Source of the DNA: Streptomyces sp. S4.7
GTDB taxonomy: Bacteria > Actinomycetota > Actinomycetes > Streptomycetales > Streptomycetaceae
NCBI RefSeq assembly: GCF_010384365.1
Contig: NZ_CP048397.1
Coordinates: 2,046,001-2,110,000 of the forward strand
Length of the DNA stretch: 64,000 bases
Direction: 5' to 3'
In this document: piece after piece, positions 60,522 through 64,000 of the stretch
Position numbering within the stretch: the first letter of the stretch is position 1
How the letters are laid out: the number at the start of each line of letters is the position of its first letter
Notes under the pieces: model-generated
Seen by the model: only the letters and a program-made list of their open reading frames with translations
The model's database searches: none
Told to the model about the DNA's origin: nothing
Made by a program: the position numbers and the translations under genes

Positions 60522-63034
60522 CGGTCCGCTCCCTTCACGGATTCGGCCGCCCCGGCGCCCTTGTCGGCCTTGGCCGCCGCACCCGTGGAGAAGGTGAAGG
60601 CGTCCAGGTCGAAGAGGTTGCCCTGGCCCGTCGGGCCCTTGAAGACGAGGAACAACTCCGTTGTCCCACCGGGGGCGTTGGTGATGTCGGTCGTGACGTC
60701 CTCGAAGTTCTCCCAGCCGCCGGTCGGGGCGACCGCCACCGAGCCGAGCAGTGTTCCGGTCGCCGACCCGGCCCGCATTTCGAGCGTGCCGCCGACACCG
60801 CCGGACGCGACGCGCGCCGAGACGCCGGTCGCGTTGTCCACCGCGTACGGCTTGAAGGAGACCCAGTCGCCGTTGTCGGTGTAGCCGACCGTGGCGCCGC
60901 CCTCGGCGTTGCCGTGGGCCGCGACCTCGATGCCGGACTGGGCGCCGAAGTGCTCGCCCTGCCGGTGCCGGGGCTGGAGGACGCTGTCGCTGTGCGTGGT
61001 CAGGCCGCCGGCGTCGGTGTACTCGGCGTCGAAGACCCCGTAGATGTTGGCGGCGGTGTCGTGCTCACCGTCGACGGGGACGTCGATGGTGCCGGTGCAG
61101 CCGTTCTTCGAGGTGATCTGGTGCCGGTGCTCGTCGTGGCCCAGCAGATACGTCACCTTGACCTTGGCGCAGTCGATGGTGCCGTCCTCGGGGTCGGTGA
61201 CCGTCACGCCGAACGGGACGCTGTCACCCCAGGAGAAGAGTTCGCCGTCGGTGGGCGTCGTCAGCGTGACGGTGGGCGCGGTGTTACCGGCCGTCACCAC
61301 GAGGCTGGCGGAGCCGGTGAGGCCCTCCGGGTCGGTGACGGTGAGGGTCGGCTGGTAGGTGCCGGCCTCGGTGTAGGTGTGGCTCGGGTTGGCGTCGGTG
61401 GACTTCGTACCGTCACCGAAGTCCCAGGCGTAGCTGAGCGCTCCGCCCTCGGGGTCGGTGCTTCCCTCGGAGGAGAAGGAGACCGCCAGCGGTGTGGGAC
61501 CGGAGGTCTTGTCGGCGGCGGCCTTGGCGACCGGGCTGCGGTTGCTGCCGGCCAGGTACTCGACGCGGTACAGGGCCTGGTTGTTGGAGCCGGTTCCGTA
61601 GTCCAGCACGTACAGCGCCCCGTCGGGGCCGAACGCCTGGTCCATCACCTGGGTGCCGGTCCACGGGAAGTTCTCGATGACGCCGGGGGAACCGTCGGCC
61701 TCGACCTCGATGGCCTTGATCCACTTGCGGCCGTACTCACCGGCGAAGAAGCGGCCGTCGAGGGACTCGGGGAACTTCACGGCGGAGTCGAGACCCGCGT
61801 CGTAGTTGTAGACCGGTCCGCCCATGGGCGATTCGGAGCCGCTGCCGAACTCGGGCGGGGAGCCCGCGTCACCGGAGTAGCGGATCCAGGCGGCCTCGGC
61901 CGGCGGGAGCTTGCTCTGGCCGGTGTTGTGCAGGGAGTTGTTGGTGGCGCCGCCCGCGCAGTCGTACTTGCCGGCGGAGGGGCCGTCCGGGAACGCCCAC
62001 TCGCCGTAGGTCTCGGTGGCGGTGTTGGAGCCGGTGCAGTACGGCCAGCCGAAGTTGCCCGGTCCGGTGATGCGGTTGAACTCGACCTGGCCGCTGGGGC
62101 CCCGGTCCGCGCTCGTGGAGCCGGAGTCGGGTCCGTAGTCGCCGAGGTAGACGATCCCGGTGGCCTTGTCGACGGACATCCGGAACGGGTTGCGGAAGCC
62201 CGTCGCGTAGATCTCGGGACGTGTCTGCGCCGTGCCCGGGGCGAAGAGGTTGCCGGACGGGACGGTGTAACCGCCGTCGGCCGTGGGCTTGATCCGCAGG
62301 ACCTTGCCGCGCAGGTCGTTGGTGTTGCCCGAGGAGCGCTGGGCGTCGAACTGCGGGTTGCGGTCGGTGCGTTCGTCGATCGGCGAGTAGCCCGAGGACT
62401 CGAACGGGTTGGTGTCGTCGCCCGTGGTCAGGTAGAGGTTGCCCTGCGCGTCGAAGTCGATGTCACCGCCGACGTGGCAGCACTGGCCGCGGTCGTTGGG
62501 GACTTCGAGCACGACCTTCTCGCTCGCGGTGTCGAGGGTGCCGTCCGCCTCGAGTGTGAAGCGGGAGAGGTTCAGGTGCCCCTTCCACGGCTCGAAGTCG
62601 GCGGCGCTGCCCGTCACCGGGGCGTCGCCGCCCGGTGTGTCGAGCTTGGGCGAGTAGTAGAGGTACAGATACCGGTTGGTCGCGAAGTCCGGGTCGGCCG
62701 CGACTCCCTGGAGACCTTCCTCGTCGTGCGTGTAGACGTCGAGCTTGCCCGACGTCTTGGTGTTGCCCGAGGCGTCCGTGAGTCGGACCGTTCCGTCCCT
62801 CGCGGTGTGCACGACCGAGCGGTCGGGCAGGACGGCCAGCGACATGGCCTCGCCCAGTTCGGAACCACCGAGGGCGAGTTGTACCTGCTGGTAGTCCGAT
62901 GCGGGGATCTCGGCGGCTTCGTGCTCCGGGTGACCGGGGTGCGCGACGGCCGCGGGAGCGGCGGTGAGCCCGGCGGAGAGTACGAGGGCGAGCGCCGCGA
63001 GGATTCTGGACCACGCTGGTGGGCGTCGTGACAT
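60518..63034 (-). CDS. secreted PQQ-dependent sugar dehydrogenase-PKD-CBM6 protein
   Basis: An 838-residue exported protein. Signal peptide about 1-30. A six-bladed GSDH-type domain (about 40-500) shows EGLQGVAADPDF, CHVGGDIDFD and GFRNPFRMSVD, typical of soluble aldose dehydrogenases. PKD (SYAWDFGDGTKST, about 520-590), an Ig-like linker and a CBM6-like domain (SATGTLLGSV, near the end) follow. It is the first gene of a two-gene operon with the ThuA-GH99 gene (ATGA overlap 60518-60521). Predicted to oxidise extracellular sugars. Confidence 0.9.
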   Translation of the reverse strand: MSRRPPAWSRILAALALVLSAGLTAAPAAVAHPGHPEHEAAEIPASDYQQVQLALGGSELGEAMSLAVLPDRSVVHTARDGTVRLTDASGNTKTSGKLDVYTHDEEGLQGVAADPDFATNRYLYLYYSPKLDTPGGDAPVTGSAADFEPWKGHLNLSRFTLEADGTLDTASEKVVLEVPNDRGQCCHVGGDIDFDAQGNLYLTTGDDTNPFESSGYSPIDERTDRNPQFDAQRSSGNTNDLRGKVLRIKPTADGGYTVPSGNLFAPGTAQTRPEIYATGFRNPFRMSVDKATGIVYLGDYGPDSGSTSADRGPSGQVEFNRITGPGNFGWPYCTGSNTATETYGEWAFPDGPSAGKYDCAGGATNNSLHNTGQSKLPPAEAAWIRYSGDAGSPPEFGSGSESPMGGPVYNYDAGLDSAVKFPESLDGRFFAGEYGRKWIKAIEVEADGSPGVIENFPWTGTQVMDQAFGPDGALYVLDYGTGSNNQALYRVEYLAGSNRSPVAKAAADKTSGPTPLAVSFSSEGSTDPEGGALSYAWDFGDGTKSTDANPSHTYTEAGTYQPTLTVTDPEGLTGSASLVVTAGNTAPTVTLTTPTDGELFSWGDSVPFGVTVTDPEDGTIDCAKVKVTYLLGHDEHRHQITSKNGCTGTIDVPVDGEHDTAANIYGVFDAEYTDAGGLTTHSDSVLQPRHRQGEHFGAQSGIEVAAHGNAEGGATVGYTDNGDWVSFKPYAVDNATGVSARVASGGVGGTLEMRAGSATGTLLGSVAVAPTGGWENFEDVTTDITNAPGGTTELFLVFKGPTGQGNLFDLDAFTFSTGAAAKADKGAGAAESVKGADR

Positions 63035-63228
63035 GGAGTTTCCCTTCCTGACCAGAGGTGGGGTGCGTCAGGCAAGGCGCGCGCCGTCGCGCTTTGCTGC
63101 CGTGCGGGTGGTGCGGACCGGTGCGGGGGGGGTGATGGGCCGGGTGGCGCGGAGATGACGCGGTTCGGTACGCGGGGGGGATGCCGTGCGTTCGACCGGG
63201 AGCCATGTCCGCAGTCCGGGCGAGTTGC

Positions 63229-63257
63229 ATGCTGGCAACGGCGAATTAATTTGTCAA
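63229..63257 (-). promoter_or_regulatory. promoter of the sugar operon with operator-like dyad
   Basis: Minus strand: -35 TTGACA (63252-63257), 17-base spacer, -10 CAGCAT (63229-63234). A second TTGACA lies at 63263-63268. GTTGC/GCAAC arms (63224-63228, 63235-63239) bracket the -10, fitting a repressor site. The leader before the ATG is about 190 bases. Confidence 0.6.
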
Positions 63258-63517
63258 GGTCGTGTCAAAATTGCCGTCGGCCGTTCCGGTGGAGCCCCGC
63301 GTGTCCGCGCGAGGCCGAACTCGCCCCGCGTAGACCGGCCTTGGCCTGCCGCGTTTCCCGGTCGATCTTGGCGTTCGAGGTACCGGCAACTGGCCACCTT
63401 TCGGACAGTGTTGTGTGACTGAACAAATTCGACGGGGTTACGGAAACTCCGCCGTGACGCGCGGCGGCGCCGGGCCGGGTCCGCCGGGCGGGAAGGTTTG
63501 CCCGACCGGGAGAGACT

Positions 63518-63616
63518 GTGCGACTCTTCGGTGCCATCTCTCCGAAAGGGCTGATCGTGACACTCGGCATGGTTCTCGGCGACATCTCCTCCCGCGCTTC
63601 GACGCGGGGGCGGTAG
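63518..63616 (+). CDS. possible small ORF (32 codons)
   Basis: GTG 63518 with GGGAG 5 bases upstream, ending in TAG at 63616. An internal in-frame GTG (63557) also has GAAAGGG upstream. The peptide has a short hydrophobic core (LIVTLGMVLG) then SSRASTRGR. It might be a leader peptide for the next gene. Unproven. Confidence 0.3.
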   Translation: MRLFGAISPKGLIVTLGMVLGDISSRASTRGR

Positions 63617-63738
63617 ACGGCCACACCTGCCTCTCGATCCGCGCCCGTGCCGCCGTAGTCCGCGGTAGGGGCCGTTTCCCGTGCTCCTCGTCGAAGTGCT
63701 CTTCGTGCCCCCGCACGTTCGATCACGAGGAGTATGTG

Positions 63739-64000
63739 ATGCCCACGATCAGCTGGACCGAAGGCGACCACGCCGAAGGGGCCCACGGAGCCGCCGACTG
63801 GCACTCCGAGAGCGGGTCGCCTCCCCCGGCCCACGTCGTCGTCGCCGACGACCGGATGAAGGCCGACACCGCCTACCGACTGGCCCGCAAGGGCACCGCC
63901 CTGCTCTGGCGGGGCGACTTCCACAACGCGCGCCAACTTCTGTCGGCGATGAGCCGCCGCGTCGAACGCGAACCGGCCCGGCCCGCCGCCGGCCCGGCCG
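63739..64000 (+). CDS. probable methyltransferase, 5' part
   Basis: ATG 63739 with GAGGAG 7 bases upstream opens a frame that runs off the right edge (87 codons seen). It begins MPTISWTEGDHAEGAHGAAD and contains VVVADDRMKADTAYRLARKG. That block resembles the N-terminus of a Streptomyces class I SAM-dependent methyltransferase, from memory only. The SAM-binding part lies outside the window. Confidence 0.55.
   Translation, partial: MPTISWTEGDHAEGAHGAADWHSESGSPPPAHVVVADDRMKADTAYRLARKGTALLWRGDFHNARQLLSAMSRRVEREPARPAAGPA

Larger units (their letters stand above)
63035..63738. other. intergenic region upstream of the sugar operon
   Basis: A 704-base gap between divergent genes. It holds the promoter of the sugar operon (63229-63257), an operator-like dyad and a possible small frame at 63518-63616. 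The remainder is GC-rich, with nothing else seen. Confidence 0.5.

Overview
The window is chromosomal DNA from a high-GC actinomycete, almost certainly a Streptomyces. GC is very high, GTG and TTG starts are frequent, and the pyruvate dehydrogenase E1 is the large homodimeric type. The type II fatty acid synthase operon fabD-fabH-acpP-fabF sits behind a FasR-type regulator, and the order TerD / peroxiredoxin / DUF3052 / aceE ... fasR-fab ... galM matches, from memory, the SCO2360-SCO2410 part of the S. coelicolor core chromosome. No rRNA, tRNA or CRISPR array was seen.

Layout. 1-2.9 kb: an FmdB-type zinc ribbon protein, a LuxR-type two-component pair and a DedA membrane protein. 2.8-12.4 kb: a Ter (tellurite/chemical stress) cluster with a HAD phosphatase, a four-domain PRTase-TRSP-PRTase-PELOTA fusion, a CitE-like aldolase, three TerD proteins, a TerA-like protein and a TerC-like (DUF475) membrane protein. 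12.6-17.1 kb: peroxiredoxin, DUF3052 and aceE. 17.2-22 kb: a K+ channel, two small membrane or secreted proteins and a DHA2 exporter with a divergent TetR regulator. 21.7-28.8 kb: a plus-strand block in which two paralogous DUF1023 hydrolases flank a DUF4429-SHOCT protein and a second two-component system, followed by an acyltransferase. 28.8-30.3 kb: an aldo/keto reductase with an autoregulated MerR. 30.4-33.1 kb: an IS607-type element (serine recombinase TnpA plus a long TnpB nuclease) inserted three codons into a serine hydrolase gene. 33-41 kb: pirin, fasR, fabDHPF, a beta-hydroxyacid dehydrogenase and DUF3145. 41-48 kb: an SGNH lipoprotein, galM, a GH3 beta-glucosidase with TetR, and a secreted pyroglutamyl-peptidase-like protein. 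48-55 kb: an EI24 protein, an M14 zinc carboxypeptidase, Ohr, an MDR-type reductase with a divergent MarR, a zinc-ribbon membrane protein and an unknown. 55.5-58.2 kb: a degenerate MreB-like actin followed by a GAF histidine kinase with a collapsed ATPase domain. 58.3-63 kb: a coupled operon for two secreted carbohydrate proteins (PQQ sugar dehydrogenase-PKD-CBM6, then ThuA-CBM6-GH99). The right edge holds the start of a probable methyltransferase.

How it fits together: central carbon enters through AceE and feeds the FasR-controlled Fab operon. The Ter cluster, peroxiredoxin, Ohr and MarR/MerR units are stress functions. The GalM/GH3 and 58-63 kb modules serve sugar use.

The best leads for something undescribed are: the fused Ter nucleotide-modification protein; the IS607 TnpB whose reading frame runs through its own predicted guide-RNA region; the paired degenerate actin and degenerate kinase; the pyroglutamyl-peptidase with Ser in place of the catalytic Cys; and the ThuA-CBM6-GH99 fusion.
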